From Novosphingobium beihaiense (GTDB lineage Bacteria > Pseudomonadota > Alphaproteobacteria > Sphingomonadales > Sphingomonadaceae), in assembly GCF_022832375.1 (NCBI RefSeq), contig NZ_JALHLG010000001.1, positions 1 through 64,000 of the forward strand: a stretch of DNA of 64,000 nt, given 5' to 3'. The notes below the pieces were generated by a model. It worked only from the letters and a program-made list of their open reading frames with translations, made no database searches and was not told the DNA's origin. How positions within the stretch are numbered: the first letter of the stretch is position 1; every line of letters starts with the position of its first letter. The position numbers were made by a program, and so were the translations under genes. Below, one piece after another: positions 33,634-45,138 of the stretch.

Positions 33634-34041
33634 TATGGAACCCCTACCTTTCAGTGGAACCGGTTGTGTATGGAAAACTTTGAATCGCCTCTGAGATAGC
33701 GACGGAATTGAGCGGGTTTTGCAGGCTCTGGCAAGGCCTAAACCACCGGAAAATCCGCAGTTAATCGGGTTTTTCCGCCATGTTCACACCATTTTGCCCT
33801 TGTGCGGCGCAACACGTCATACAACCCGGCTAACGAAGTGATGCAAATTCCAGAATAGGCTGCAGTTTCGCTGCATTGCAACATCAAAGCGGTCTCATTC
33901 CCTTCGAAATCAGGACAGCGATTCGGATGAAAAATCTTTCATCCTGCACCCGCGCCTATGGCCCGGGCATAAAAAAGGCGGCCCGTAGCCGAACCGCCTC
34001 TTCTGCCGCCGGGCCTTGCAGCCCGGCGAAAGAGCCAAAGC
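33634..34041. other. Intergenic region: hupB promoter side and rplS terminator
   Basis: No gene of convincing length here. The part next to hupB (33640-33900) is A+T-richer and holds its promoter and ribosome site (AAAGGTAGGG ahead of the ATG). At 33974-33999 a hairpin AGGCGG/CCGCCT followed on the minus strand by a T-run ends the ffh-rplS transcript. Confidence 0.7.
33974..33999 (-). terminator. Rho-independent terminator of the rplS operon
   Basis: Minus-strand stem AGGCGG (33999-33994) and CCGCCT (33979-33974), followed by TTTTT. Its place just past rplS fits the end of the ffh-rpsP-rimM-trmD-rplS transcript. Confidence 0.8.
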
Positions 34042-34413
34042 TTACGCCTTGGCTTCGTTGACCTCGCGGCGCTCGGCGATGCGAGCACGCTTACCGGTAC
34101 GGCCACGCAGATAGTACAGCTTGGCACGGCGCACGACGCCGCGGCGGACCACGGTGATCGAATCGAGGTTGGGCGAGTAGAGCGGGAACACACGCTCCAC
34201 GCCTTCACCGAAGCTCATCTTGCGAACAGTGAAGTTCGAATTGAAGCCACGGTTCGAACGCGCGATGCAAACGCCTTCGAAGTTCTGCACGCGGCTGCGC
34301 GTACCTTCCACAACCTTCACGCCAACGCGAACAGTGTCGCCCGGACGGAACGTCGGGATATCCTTGGCGGCCTTGGCGATTTCCTCGGCCTCGATCTGCT
34401 GAATCAGGTTCAT
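34042..34413 (-). CDS. rplS: 50S ribosomal protein L19
   Basis: 123 residues: [40 protein letters not shown] and [18 protein letters not shown], the L19 signatures. The start overlaps the trmD stop as ATGA. It is the last gene of the ffh-rpsP-rimM-trmD-rplS operon. Confidence 0.97.
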   Translation of the reverse strand: MNLIQQIEAEEIAKAAKDIPTFRPGDTVRVGVKVVEGTRSRVQNFEGVCIARSNRGFNSNFTVRKMSFGEGVERVFPLYSPNLDSITVVRRGVVRRAKLYYLRGRTGKRARIAERREVNEAKA

Positions 34414-35156
34414 GAACCCAAATCCTCATTTTCATGCCGCGCGCCAGAGGCAGACTGGTCCCGAGCGTCCCTGTGACGCTCCCAAAGGTCCGGTCTGCGT
34501 AACCGTGTATCATCCTCCGCCTTTTGTTTCCGCCAGGTGGCGATTTTCGCATGATCCCCCGATCGCAGCACTTCAGGGATCGTGCGCCCTTCCCACTCGG
34601 TGGGCCGGGTATAGTGCGGATACTCAAGAAGACCGTCCTCGAACGATTCCTCGGTTCCGCTGGAAGGCGCGCCCATTACGCCGGGAAGCAGGCGAATGCA
34701 AGCGTCTAACAGCATCAAAGCGGCCGGTTCCCCGCCGGACAGCACGATATCGCCGACCGAAACCTCTTCCACGCCCCGGCCTTCGAAGATGCGTTCGTCG
34801 AAACCTTCGAAGCGGCCGCACAGGACCGTGACACCGGGGCCCGCCGCGAGTTCGCGCACCCGGGTCTGCGTGATAGGCTTGCCACGCGGCGTCATGGCGA
34901 TCACCGGCGCATCCGGACTGAGACTGCGCGCATGGTCGATGGCGGCCGCCAGAATGTCTACTTTGAGCACCATCCCGGCACCGCCGCCCGCGGGCGTATC
35001 GTCCACCGTGCGGTGCTTGTCGGTCGCGAAGTCGCGAATTTGGACGGGGTTGATCGTCCACTTACCTTCGGACAGCGCCCGGCCCGCCAGCGAGACGCCA
35101 AGCGGGCCAGGGAACATTTCCGGGTAAAGGGTGAGGACGGTGGCGGCGAAAGTCAT
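34410..35156 (-). CDS. trmD: tRNA (guanine-37-N1)-methyltransferase
   Basis: 248 residues, full length. It forms m1G37 next to the anticodon, preventing frameshifts. Visible: [20 protein letters not shown], the trefoil-knot SAM site ([34 protein letters not shown]) and [15 protein letters not shown]. It overlaps both neighbours by 4 nt (rimM stop, rplS start). Confidence 0.97.
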   Translation of the reverse strand: MTFAATVLTLYPEMFPGPLGVSLAGRALSEGKWTINPVQIRDFATDKHRTVDDTPAGGGAGMVLKVDILAAAIDHARSLSPDAPVIAMTPRGKPITQTRVRELAAGPGVTVLCGRFEGFDERIFEGRGVEEVSVGDIVLSGGEPAALMLLDACIRLLPGVMGAPSSGTEESFEDGLLEYPHYTRPTEWEGRTIPEVLRSGDHAKIATWRKQKAEDDTRLRRPDLWERHRDARDQSASGARHENEDLGS

Positions 35157-35665
35157 TCTTCAACGAAAGCCGAATTGAGGACGATCCGCTCTCCGTTCCA
35201 TTCAGGCACGGCCGTCTGCGTCATGGGTACCATGAAGCGCGATATACGCCCCTTCTCGTCCGGTTTTTCCCGTTCGATCTCCAGCACGTCGCCAGCACCG
35301 AAGTTCTCAACGGCAATACAAGTACCGAGCGTTTCGCCTGTATCCGAAACCACGGGCAAACCGATCAGATCGGCGTGATAATACTCGCCCTCGCCCAGAT
35401 CGGGCATGGCCGAGCGCGGCACGGTTAGCGCCGTGCCGCGCAGCTTTTCCGCCGCGTTACGGTTCGTCACTTCCTCGAAGCGGGCGATCGCGCCGCCCTT
35501 ACCGTCGTCACGCAGCTTTTTTAGCGTCAGTGCGGAATCGTTGAAGGCGCGGTAGCGCTTGAGCGCAGCCACGCCTTCTCCGAACAGCTTGAGGCGAACT
35601 TCGCCCGTCACACCATGGGCGCCGGTAATGGCTGCCAGCATGACGGGGCGGTCGTTACCAGCCAA
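35153..35665 (-). CDS. rimM: 16S rRNA processing protein RimM
   Basis: 170 residues: the N-terminal RimM fold ([20 protein letters not shown]) and the PRC-barrel C-terminus ([20 protein letters not shown]). It helps 30S maturation. The probable start is TTG at 35665, 3 nt after the rpsP stop, giving [18 protein letters not shown] as in relatives; ATG at 35641 is an alternative that trims eight residues. Confidence 0.93.
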   Translation of the reverse strand: MAGNDRPVMLAAITGAHGVTGEVRLKLFGEGVAALKRYRAFNDSALTLKKLRDDGKGGAIARFEEVTNRNAAEKLRGTALTVPRSAMPDLGEGEYYHADLIGLPVVSDTGETLGTCIAVENFGAGDVLEIEREKPDEKGRISRFMVPMTQTAVPEWNGERIVLNSAFVEE

Positions 35666-35668
35666 GGC

Positions 35669-36112
35669 TTAGGCCTCAGTAGATTCCTCAGCAGCAGCTT
35701 CGGGAGCTGCTTCTTCTGCAGCCGGAGCTTCCTCGGCCGGAGCCTCGGCAGCAGCCTTGGCGGCCTCTTCAGCTTCACGCAGCTTCTCGGCCTTTTCCTC
35801 GGCGCGTTCCTTGGCCTTTTCGCCCGGCTCACCCTTCTGCGGGTTATTGGTCGCGGCGCGTTCCTTGATACCGGCCTTGTCGAGCATGCGGGCAACACGG
35901 TCGGTCGGCTGGGCGCCAACGCCGAGCCAGTAGTTCACGCGGTCCTCGTTCAGCTTGACGCGGTTCTCGTCGTCCTTGGCGAGCAGCGGGTTGTAGGTGC
36001 CGATCTGCTCCAGGTACTTGCCGTCACGCGGAGCGCGCGAGTTGGCAACGACGATCTTGTAGTAAGGGCGCTTCTTCGCGCCACCGCGCGACAGACGGAT
36101 CGAAACGGACAT
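35669..36112 (-). CDS. rpsP: 30S ribosomal protein S16 with long acidic/Ala-rich tail
   Basis: 147 residues. Residues 1-85 are S16 ([55 protein letters not shown]). The rest is an Ala/Glu-rich low-complexity extension ([20 protein letters not shown]), longer than the usual 80-90 residues; such tails are known in sphingomonads and related alphas. Confidence 0.96.
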   Translation of the reverse strand: MSVSIRLSRGGAKKRPYYKIVVANSRAPRDGKYLEQIGTYNPLLAKDDENRVKLNEDRVNYWLGVGAQPTDRVARMLDKAGIKERAATNNPQKGEPGEKAKERAEEKAEKLREAEEAAKAAAEAPAEEAPAAEEAAPEAAAEESTEA

Positions 36113-36141
36113 TGTTCTACCTTTCCTTCAAATTCGAATGC

Positions 36142-37602
36142 TTATTTCTTCAAAAACTTGCTGAGATCGGGCGCGCCGCCACCGCCGCCGAGACCAGGCA
36201 GTCCGCCCGCTCCGGGGCCGAGGCCCTGCCCGCCAAGACCCGGCATGGCGCCATCGAGACCGCCCTTGCCGAACATGGCGGCAAGCCCCTTGAGGCCGCC
36301 CATCTTCTTGATCTGCTTCATGGCCTTGGACATCTCCATGTGCATTTTCAGCAGCTTGTTGACGTCCTGAACCTGCGTGCCCGAGCCCTTGGCCACGCGA
36401 ATCTTGCGCTTGGCGTTGAGCAGCGCGGGATTGGTGCGCTCCTTGGGCGTCATCGAGCCGATGATCGCATCCATGCGCACCAGCACCTTGTCGTCCATGT
36501 TGGATGCGGCCATCGCCGCCTTGGCCTTCTTCATGCCGGGCATCATGCCCGCCAGCATGCCAAGCCCGCCCATGCTCTGCATCTGCTTGAGCTGCATGCG
36601 CAGGTCGTTCATGTCGAACTTGCCCTGCTCCATGCGCTTGGCGAGCGCTTCGGCATCCTCGACCTTGACGGCTTCGGCCGCCTTTTCGACGAGGCTGACG
36701 ACGTCGCCCATACCCAGGATGCGGTTGGCGACGCGGCTGGGATGGAACACCTCGATGGCGTCCATCTTCTCGCCGGTGCCTGCGAACTTGATCGGCTTGC
36801 CGGTGACGGCGCGCATCGAAAGCGCTGCACCGCCGCGCGCATCGCCGTCCATACGGGTGAGCACGACGCCGGTAAGCTCTACTTCACCGGCAAAGCTCTG
36901 CGCGACATTGACCGCGTCCTGACCGGTCAGCGAGTCGACAACGAGCAGCGTTTCCTGCGGACGGGAGATTTCGGCAACCGCCTTCATCTCGTCCATGAGC
37001 TGCTGGTCGACGTGGAGACGGCCCGCGGTATCGAGCAGCAGCACGTCGATCGCCTGCAGCTTCGCGGCCTGCATGGCGCGGGTGGCGATTTCGGTGGGCT
37101 GCTGGCCGGGAATGATCGGCAGCGTGGCAACACCCACCTGCTCGCCCAGCACCTTGAGCTGTTCCTGCGCGGCCGGGCGGTTGACGTCGAGCGAGGCCAT
37201 CATCGCCTTCTTGCCCTGCTTCTCCTTGAGAAGCTTGGCGATCTTGGCGGTGCTGGTGGTCTTGCCCGAGCCCTGGAGGCCGACCATCATGATTACCACC
37301 GGCGGCGCGGCATTGAGATCGAGTTCCGGCGTCGTATCGCCGCCGAGCATCTCGACAATCGCGTCGTTGACGATCTTGACGACCTGCTGGCCCGGCGTGA
37401 CCGAGCGCAGGACCGACTGGCCTATCGCCTTTTCCGTAACCTGATCGACGAAACGGCGCACGACCGGGAGCGCGACATCGGCCTCAAGCAGGGCGATGCG
37501 CACTTCGCGCATGGCATCGCGGACGTCCTGCTCCTTGAGCGCGCCGCGGCCCCGCAGCTTGTCGAACACGCCGCCGAGACGATCGGACAGAGAGTCAAAC
37601 AT
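36142..37602 (-). CDS. ffh: Signal recognition particle protein Ffh
   Basis: 486 residues: N domain (MFDSLSDRLGGVFDKLRGRG), GTPase G domain (GLQGSGKTTSTAKIAKLLKE, DTAGRLHVD, TRMDGDARGGAAL) and the Met-rich M domain (about 300-430, with MEQGKFDMNDLRMQLKQMQS and GSGTQVQDVNKLLK), then a Gly-rich tail. ATG 37602 is chosen over 37620 because GGAG lies about 9 nt before it and it gives the family N-terminus. First gene of the operon; tRNA-Ala lies upstream. Confidence 0.96.
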   Translation of the reverse strand: MFDSLSDRLGGVFDKLRGRGALKEQDVRDAMREVRIALLEADVALPVVRRFVDQVTEKAIGQSVLRSVTPGQQVVKIVNDAIVEMLGGDTTPELDLNAAPPVVIMMVGLQGSGKTTSTAKIAKLLKEKQGKKAMMASLDVNRPAAQEQLKVLGEQVGVATLPIIPGQQPTEIATRAMQAAKLQAIDVLLLDTAGRLHVDQQLMDEMKAVAEISRPQETLLVVDSLTGQDAVNVAQSFAGEVELTGVVLTRMDGDARGGAALSMRAVTGKPIKFAGTGEKMDAIEVFHPSRVANRILGMGDVVSLVEKAAEAVKVEDAEALAKRMEQGKFDMNDLRMQLKQMQSMGGLGMLAGMMPGMKKAKAAMAASNMDDKVLVRMDAIIGSMTPKERTNPALLNAKRKIRVAKGSGTQVQDVNKLLKMHMEMSKAMKQIKKMGGLKGLAAMFGKGGLDGAMPGLGGQGLGPGAGGLPGLGGGGGAPDLSKFLKK

Positions 37603-37822
37603 TGTGCCGTACTCCATCACGCGGACCGGCCAGACCCGCAGAACGCCGAAAACGCCGGTGAGCGAAACCTCGCGGACCGGCGTGAGCGCAACATCATGCG
37701 AAAAACGCCGGCGGACGAAACCTCGTCAGCCAGCGTATCGCTATTGCGCGAAACTCATATGTCGAAATGGCGGAGCCCCAAAGCCTTCCGAAGAAGTTCC
37801 GAGGCGGAACCATTTCTTGAAA

Positions 37823-37898
<76 letters not shown>

Positions 37899-38073
37899 GT
37901 GCCATTTCAATTTCCGGAGACAGCCCTGGGAGGTCTGCTTCCGTATCCCCTCTCGAAAGCGTTGTGCTTCCGCTTGGGAGGCCGCCCTCTAGTGGGGGCT
38001 TTCCCGCTTGGCAAGAGGGAATTTGGAGGCACCCGGATTTTTTACCGGGCACCGGCCAAACTTGACGGCGAAC

Positions 38074-38394
38074 TTACTCGTCGCGGTCGCCATCGTCGCT
38101 GGCGCCGCCGATTCCAAGATCGTCGTCTCCGCCCAGATCGACATCGTTGTCGGGCGAATCGCTGTCTTCATCGATCGCCAGATCGTCCTCGGCCAGATCG
38201 GAATCTTCCTGCTCTTCCGTTTCCTTCTTCTGGACTTCCTCGAAGGGAATCGGCTGCTTGGACTTGAGCACCGGCTCGGGCGTCCATTCGTAGCCGCATT
38301 CGATGCAGGTGACCGGGTCGTCCTTGCCCAGATCGTAGAAGCGGGTGCCGCATTTCGGGCAGCCGTGCTTGGCGCCCCATTCAGGCTTTGCCAT
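38074..38394 (-). CDS. FYDLN-type zinc-ribbon protein (TIGR02300 family)
   Basis: 106 residues. The N-terminus has a two-CxxC ribbon, GCPKCGTRFYDLGKDDP and CIECGYEW, followed by a very acidic tail (DLAEDDLAIDEDSD...). It matches the alphaproteobacterial family named for 'FYDLN' (here FYDLG). The role is unknown; the metal ribbon plus acidic tail suggests a nucleic-acid or protein-binding regulator. Alone on its strand. Confidence 0.85.
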   Translation of the reverse strand: MAKPEWGAKHGCPKCGTRFYDLGKDDPVTCIECGYEWTPEPVLKSKQPIPFEEVQKKETEEQEDSDLAEDDLAIDEDSDSPDNDVDLGGDDDLGIGGASDDGDRDE

Positions 38395-38517
38395 GAAATG
38401 TCCTCAATCTTGCCCGCCCCATGATTGAAGGCCGGGTGTAAAATCCGTGTCTTGATGGTGGGTCCGGCGCGCAAAATCAAGCGTGCCCGCCGCATCAGGG
38501 CGCGCGCCTTGCCATAG

Positions 38518-40502
<1,985 letters not shown>

Positions 40503-40555
40503 GCGCTGCCTCGTCCCCCTTGCCAACCCCGGTCCGCCGCGCCATGGGCGCGCAG

Positions 40556-41185
40556 ATGATTATCGCAGTAGACGGCCCCACCGCTTCCGGCAAAGGCACG
40601 ATCGCCAAGGCGCTCGCAGACCATTTCGGCCTGCCCCATCTGGACACCGGCCTGCTCTACCGCGCAGTCGGGCGGCAAGTCGAGCTGACGGGCGGCGATC
40701 CGGACCGCGAGGCCGATGCGCTGGCCGCCTGCGCCTTTCCCGACAGCCTGCTGGCCGATCCGGAACTGCGCTCCGAAGCGACCGGCGGCCTGGCAAGCCG
40801 CGTGTCGGTCCACCCCGCCGTGCGCCGGGCGCTTTACGAGCGGCAACGCGGCTTTGCCCTGCAACCGGGCGGCGCCGTTCTCGACGGGCGCGACATCGGC
40901 ACGGTGATCGCACCGGAAGCGGAGGTCAAACTCTTCGTCACCGCCTCCGTCGAAGCGCGGGCGCAGCGCCGTTTTCTGGAAATGGAAAGCCAGGGACGCC
41001 AGGTCGCACTGGCGGACATCGCCGCAGACCTCGCCGCGCGTGACGAACGCGACCGCAACCGCAAGGACGCCCCCTTGCGCGCCGCCGGGGACGCCGCCCT
41101 GCTCGACACATCGGATCTAAACCGCGATGCCGCCATCGCCGCCGCCATTGCACTGGCGGACGAAGGAACCTCGCGCCCGGCCTGA
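40556..41185 (+). CDS. cmk: Cytidylate kinase
   Basis: 209 residues; phosphorylates CMP/dCMP. It begins MIIAVDGPTASGKGTIAKAL (P-loop GPTASGKGT) and has the LDTGLLYRAVG CMP-binding segment, VLDGRDIGTVIAPEAEVKLF and RDERDRNRKDAPL. ATG 40556 matches relatives; ATG 40544 would add four residues. In this arrangement aroA-deaminase-cmk-rpsA, cmk and rpsA are common neighbours, here split by the MarR-GNAT gene. Confidence 0.95.
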   Translation: MIIAVDGPTASGKGTIAKALADHFGLPHLDTGLLYRAVGRQVELTGGDPDREADALAACAFPDSLLADPELRSEATGGLASRVSVHPAVRRALYERQRGFALQPGGAVLDGRDIGTVIAPEAEVKLFVTASVEARAQRRFLEMESQGRQVALADIAADLAARDERDRNRKDAPLRAAGDAALLDTSDLNRDAAIAAAIALADEGTSRPA

Positions 41186-41308
41186 ACCTCCTCCGTTCGT
41201 CCCGAGCGAAGTCGAGGGGCAAACGGCGGTTTGTGCATCAAGCAAGCTGCGCGATCTCCACCGGCACACCTTGACCGGAAAAATCCACGCCAATACATAC
41301 AGCGTTAT

Positions 41309-41320
41309 ATATCGCGATAT
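41309..41320. promoter_or_regulatory. Perfect 12-bp palindrome ATATCGCGATAT, probable MarR operator
   Basis: The palindrome lies 13 nt before the GTG start of a MarR-type regulator and overlaps the ribosome site region (GGAG 41321-41324). MarR proteins commonly bind such A+T-flanked palindromes in their own promoters, so it is read as an autoregulatory operator. The sequence TTATATATCGCGATAT around it extends the symmetry loosely. Confidence 0.55.
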
Positions 41321-41332
41321 GGAGATTCGATC

Positions 41333-42325
41333 GTGACTGACGCCGTTGCGAAAATGGGCCCGCTGTTTCTGGCGACCCGCCTCAAGCGCCTGGGAGAACG
41401 GATGCAGGCCGGGGCCGCCGCGATCATCGCCGAATCCGGCCTGCCCCTGCTGCCGGCCCACATGCCGGTCCTCGCCATGCTCGACCGGAAGGCAATGACG
41501 GTGGGCCAGCTCGCCGAAGCGGTCGGCACCAGCCAGCCCGGCGTGACGCGTATCGTCGGCCAGCTCGCGAAGCTGGGCTTCGTGACGACAGCCCCCTGCA
41601 CCGATCAGCGCCAGCGGCTCGTTTCGCTGACCGGCACCGGCGAAGCGGCCATGATCCGCACCAAGCTGCAGGTCTGGCCCCGCGTGGGCCGTGCAGCGGA
41701 ATTGCTGTGTGAGGAACTGGGCGGCGATCTCATGGCCCGTATCGCGGAAATCGAGGCCGCGCTCGCCAGACAGTCCCTGGAAAGCCGCGCCCGCGCCGTG
41801 GTGCCCGATGTCCTGTCCCTCCGCGAATTCTCGGACGATCTGGCCCGCCACTTCCACGACATCAACGCCGAGTGGATCACCGCCATGTTCCAACTCGAAC
41901 AGACCGACCGCGACGTGCTGGAAAACCCGCGCGCGGCGATTGTCGATCCGGGGGGCGTAATCCTGTTCGTCGAGGCGGAAGGGCTTGGCATCGTCGGCAC
42001 CTGTGCCTTGCAGAAGACGGCCGGCGGCGGTTTCGAGCTGACCAAGATGGGCGTGCGCGAAAGCGCGCGCGGGCTCAAGGCGGGCGAGTTCCTGCTGAGC
42101 GCGGCGATCCAGCGGGCGCAGGCGATGCAGGCCGACCCGCTCTACCTGCTGACCAACAAGCGCTGCGAGGCCGCGATTCACCTCTACGAGAAGCTGGGCT
42201 TTCGCCACGATGCCGAAATCATGGCGCGCTACGGCGCCCGCTATGCCCGCTGCGATGTCGCCATGCGGTTCGTGGAACCCGATGCTCCCGCAGCATCCTC
42301 CGCAACGTTTCCGGCGGCGGGATAG
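41333..42325 (+). CDS. MarR-GNAT fusion: winged-helix regulator with C-terminal acetyltransferase domain
   Basis: 330 residues. Residues ~5-145 are a MarR-like winged helix (RLKRLGERMQ, LDRKAMTVGQLAEAVGTSQP, GVTRIVGQLAKLGFVTTAPC, DQRQRLVSLTGTG). Residues ~175-320 are a GNAT acetyltransferase (GIVGTCALQKTAGGGFELTK, MGVRESARGLKAGEFLL, YLLTNKRCEAAIHLYEKLGF). Such fusions sense a ligand and acetylate a small molecule or protein; the substrate is unknown. The GTG start at 41333 has GGAG upstream and a palindrome in the promoter. Confidence 0.88.
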   Translation: MTDAVAKMGPLFLATRLKRLGERMQAGAAAIIAESGLPLLPAHMPVLAMLDRKAMTVGQLAEAVGTSQPGVTRIVGQLAKLGFVTTAPCTDQRQRLVSLTGTGEAAMIRTKLQVWPRVGRAAELLCEELGGDLMARIAEIEAALARQSLESRARAVVPDVLSLREFSDDLARHFHDINAEWITAMFQLEQTDRDVLENPRAAIVDPGGVILFVEAEGLGIVGTCALQKTAGGGFELTKMGVRESARGLKAGEFLLSAAIQRAQAMQADPLYLLTNKRCEAAIHLYEKLGFRHDAEIMARYGARYARCDVAMRFVEPDAPAASSATFPAAG

Positions 42326-42345
42326 CCCCATTTTCCTTGCATTTC

Positions 42346-42499
42346 GCGGCCTGCGCGCGTAGGCCGCGCCGGTCTCGACGGCCCTTGCGGGCCTGATGGA
42401 CGCTGCGGTGCGTATCCGGCGCCCGTGGCAGTTCGGCCCTTTTGGCCCGCCGATGCAATGGTGCGGATGGCGGAGGAAAGACCGGCGGAACCAACCGCC
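42346..42499 (+). promoter_or_regulatory. rpsA leader with three hairpins
   Basis: The 207-nt gap before rpsA holds GCGGCCT/AGGCCGC (42346-42352, 42361-42367), GGCCC/GGGCC (42380-42384, 42389-42393) and GGCGG/CCGCC (42484-42488, 42495-42499). S1 is autogenously controlled in other bacteria, so a structured leader is expected; whether these stems do that is not shown. The first could also end the preceding transcript, though it lacks a T-run. Confidence 0.45.
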
Positions 42500-42532
42500 T
42501 GGCCGGAAAAATCGTTTTGAAGGAAACTCTTA

Positions 42533-44239
42533 ATGGCATCTGCTGCCAATCCGACTCGCGATGATTTCGCGAAAATGCTTGACGAACAGCTCGGCGGTGT
42601 CGCCGATGACGGCTTCGAAGGCCGCGTCGTCAAGGGCACCATCACCGCAATCGAAAACGACAAGGCCGTCATCGACGTAGGCCTCAAGAGCGAAGGCCGC
42701 GTGCCGCTGCGCGAATTCGCGCGCGGTGAAGACGACCATGGCCTGAAGGTCGGCGACGAAGTCGAAGTCTATGTCGACCGCGTCGAGAACGCCGACGGCG
42801 AAGCCATGCTGTCGCGCGACCGCGCCCGCCGCGAAGCCGCGTGGGACAAGCTCGAAAACGAATTCGGCGAAGGCAAGCGCGTCGAAGGCGTGATCTTCGG
42901 CCGCGTCAAGGGCGGCTTCACGGTCGACCTCGACGGCGCCGTGGCCTTCCTGCCCGGCTCGCAGGTCGATATCCGCCCGGTTCGCGACGTCGCGCCGCTG
43001 ATGGACGTGCCGCAGCCCTTCCAGATCCTCAAGATGGACCGTCGCCGCGGCAACATCGTCGTCTCGCGCCGCGCCGTCCTCGAAGAGACCCGCGCCGAGC
43101 AGCGCAGCGAGCTGATCGAGAAGCTGAGCGAAGGCCAGGTCATCGAAGGCGTCGTCAAGAACATCACCGACTACGGTGCGTTCGTCGACCTCGGCGGCAT
43201 CGACGGCCTGCTCCATGTCACCGACATGAGCTACAAGCGCGTCAACCACCCGAGCGAAGTGATCAACATCGGCGACACCGTCACCGTGCAGATCATCCGC
43301 ATCAACCAGGACACGCAGCGCATCAGCCTCGGCATGAAGCAGCTTGAGAGCGATCCCTGGGAAGGCGCGGCGGTCAAGTACCCGGTCGGCGCCAAGCTGT
43401 CGGGCACTGTCACCAACATCACCGAATACGGCGCCTTCGTGGAGCTGGAGCCGGGCATCGAGGGCCTCGTCCACGTGTCCGAAATGTCTTGGACCAAGAA
43501 GAACGTCCACCCGGGCAAGATCGTTTCGACCTCGCAGGAAGTCGAAGTCATGGTGCTGGAAGTCGATTCCGACAAGCGCCGCATCTCGCTCGGCCTCAAG
43601 CAGGCTCAGCAGAACCCCTGGGAAGCCTTCGCAGAGAAGCACCCCGTTGGTTCGCAGGTCGAAGGCGAAGTCAAGAACGCGACCGAATTCGGTCTGTTCA
43701 TCGGCCTCGACGGCGACGTGGACGGCATGGTCCACATGTCGGACATCGCCTGGGGCATCTCGGGCGAGGACGCCCTGGCCCTGCACCGCAAGGGCGAGGA
43801 AGTCTCGGCCGTGGTTCTCGATGTCGACGTCGAGAAGGAACGCATCAGCCTCGGCATGAAGCAGCTTGAGCGTGGCGCTCCGGCGGCTGGCGGCGTGGCG
43901 GCTGCGAGCGGTTCGCTCCGCCGCGGCGAAGTCGTCACCGTCACGGTCCTCGAAGTCCGCGACGGCGGCCTGGAAGTCCAGGCTGGCGAAGACGGCGCGA
44001 CCGGCTTCATCAAGCGTTCGGACCTCGGCCGCGACCGCGACGAGCAGCGCCCCGACCGCTTCCAGGTCGGCCAGAAGCTCGACGCCATGGTCACTGGCTT
44101 CGATCGTTCGAAGAAGCCGAACTTCTCGGTCAAGGCCCGTCAGCTGGCCGAAGAGAAAGAAGCCGTGGAACAGTACGGTTCGTCCGACTCGGGTGCGTCG
44201 CTCGGCGACATCCTCGGCGAGGCCCTCAAGAACCGTTGA
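42533..44239 (+). CDS. rpsA: 30S ribosomal protein S1
   Basis: 568 residues with six S1 (OB-fold) repeats; e.g. GRVVKGTITAIENDKAVIDV, GVVKNITDYGAFVDLGGIDG, GTVTNITEYGAFVELEPGIE and GEVKNATEFGLFIGLDGDVD. It recruits structured mRNAs to the ribosome. ATG 42533 has AAGGAAA at good distance. A strong terminator follows. Confidence 0.97.
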   Translation: MASAANPTRDDFAKMLDEQLGGVADDGFEGRVVKGTITAIENDKAVIDVGLKSEGRVPLREFARGEDDHGLKVGDEVEVYVDRVENADGEAMLSRDRARREAAWDKLENEFGEGKRVEGVIFGRVKGGFTVDLDGAVAFLPGSQVDIRPVRDVAPLMDVPQPFQILKMDRRRGNIVVSRRAVLEETRAEQRSELIEKLSEGQVIEGVVKNITDYGAFVDLGGIDGLLHVTDMSYKRVNHPSEVINIGDTVTVQIIRINQDTQRISLGMKQLESDPWEGAAVKYPVGAKLSGTVTNITEYGAFVELEPGIEGLVHVSEMSWTKKNVHPGKIVSTSQEVEVMVLEVDSDKRRISLGLKQAQQNPWEAFAEKHPVGSQVEGEVKNATEFGLFIGLDGDVDGMVHMSDIAWGISGEDALALHRKGEEVSAVVLDVDVEKERISLGMKQLERGAPAAGGVAAASGSLRRGEVVTVTVLEVRDGGLEVQAGEDGATGFIKRSDLGRDRDEQRPDRFQVGQKLDAMVTGFDRSKKPNFSVKARQLAEEKEAVEQYGSSDSGASLGDILGEALKNR

Positions 44240-44278
44240 TCTTGAGGCGTCCTTTCTAGGACACTGAAATCACCAAGA

Positions 44279-44324
44279 GCCCGTCCGGCCCTTTCCTTCG
44301 GGATTGGCCGGGCGGGCTTTTGCT
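44279..44324 (+). terminator. Terminator after rpsA
   Basis: Stem GCCCGTCCGGCC (44279-44290) with GGCCGGGCGGGC (44306-44317; one G-T and close pairing), loop of ~15 nt, then TTTTGCTTT. Confidence 0.85.
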
Positions 44325-44365
44325 TTGCGCTCCAGACGCTAGACTGGCGGACGAGGAGAATTCCG

Positions 44366-45136
44366 ATGCTCGAAGTCCACCAATTCCCCTGCCTGTCCGA
44401 CAACTACGGCTACCTGCTCCACGATCCCGCGAGCGAGGAGACCGTCTGCATCGACACGCCCGATGCGGACGAATACCTGCGGCAGGCGGGCCGCAAAGGC
44501 TGGCAGATCACGCAAGTCTGGAACACCCACTGGCACCCGGACCATGCGGGCGGCAACGAGGCGATCAAGGCCGCCACCGGCTGCCGGATCACCGCCCCCG
44601 CCGGGGACGCCGCCAAGATCGCCGGAGCCGACCGGCTGGTAAAACAGGGCGACACCGTCTCGATCGGCGATCGCAAGGGCACCGTGATCGACGTGGGCGG
44701 ACATACGCTGGGACACATCGCCTATCACCTGCCCGGCGCCGCAATGGCTTTCGTCGGCGATTCGCTTTTCGCACTGGGCTGCGGGCGCATGTTCGAGGGC
44801 ACGGCGGAACAGTTCTGGGCGAGCCTGGGGCGGCTGAAGGCCCTGCCTCCCGAAACGATGCTCTACTGCGCGCATGAATATACCGAAGCGAATCTGAAAT
44901 TCGCCCTTCACGCCGATCCCGGAAACGCCGATCTGGCCGCCTATGCCAGGGACATTGCCCGCTGGCGCGAAGCGGGCCTGCCCACGGTTCCCGCCAAGCT
45001 GGAACGCGAACTCAAGACGAATCCCTTCTTGCGCGCCGACGATCCCTCCATGCAGGCCCGCTGGGCTCCAGCCGGTCATCCCCATGATGCCATCGCGACG
45101 TTTTCCGCCTTGCGATCTGCCAAGGATACATTCTGA
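44366..45136 (+). CDS. gloB: Hydroxyacylglutathione hydrolase (glyoxalase II)
   Basis: 256 residues; metallo-beta-lactamase-fold enzyme hydrolysing S-lactoylglutathione. Metal motif NTHWHPDHAGGN (THxHxDH), GGHTLGHIAYHLP, FVGDSLFALGCGRMFEGTAE and the C-terminal CAHEYTEANLKFA and RWAPAGHP... give a full GloB. GAGGAGAA precedes the ATG. It converges on the GT39-like gene (2 nt between stops). Confidence 0.94.
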   Translation: MLEVHQFPCLSDNYGYLLHDPASEETVCIDTPDADEYLRQAGRKGWQITQVWNTHWHPDHAGGNEAIKAATGCRITAPAGDAAKIAGADRLVKQGDTVSIGDRKGTVIDVGGHTLGHIAYHLPGAAMAFVGDSLFALGCGRMFEGTAEQFWASLGRLKALPPETMLYCAHEYTEANLKFALHADPGNADLAAYARDIARWREAGLPTVPAKLERELKTNPFLRADDPSMQARWAPAGHPHDAIATFSALRSAKDTF

Positions 45137-45138
45137 AT

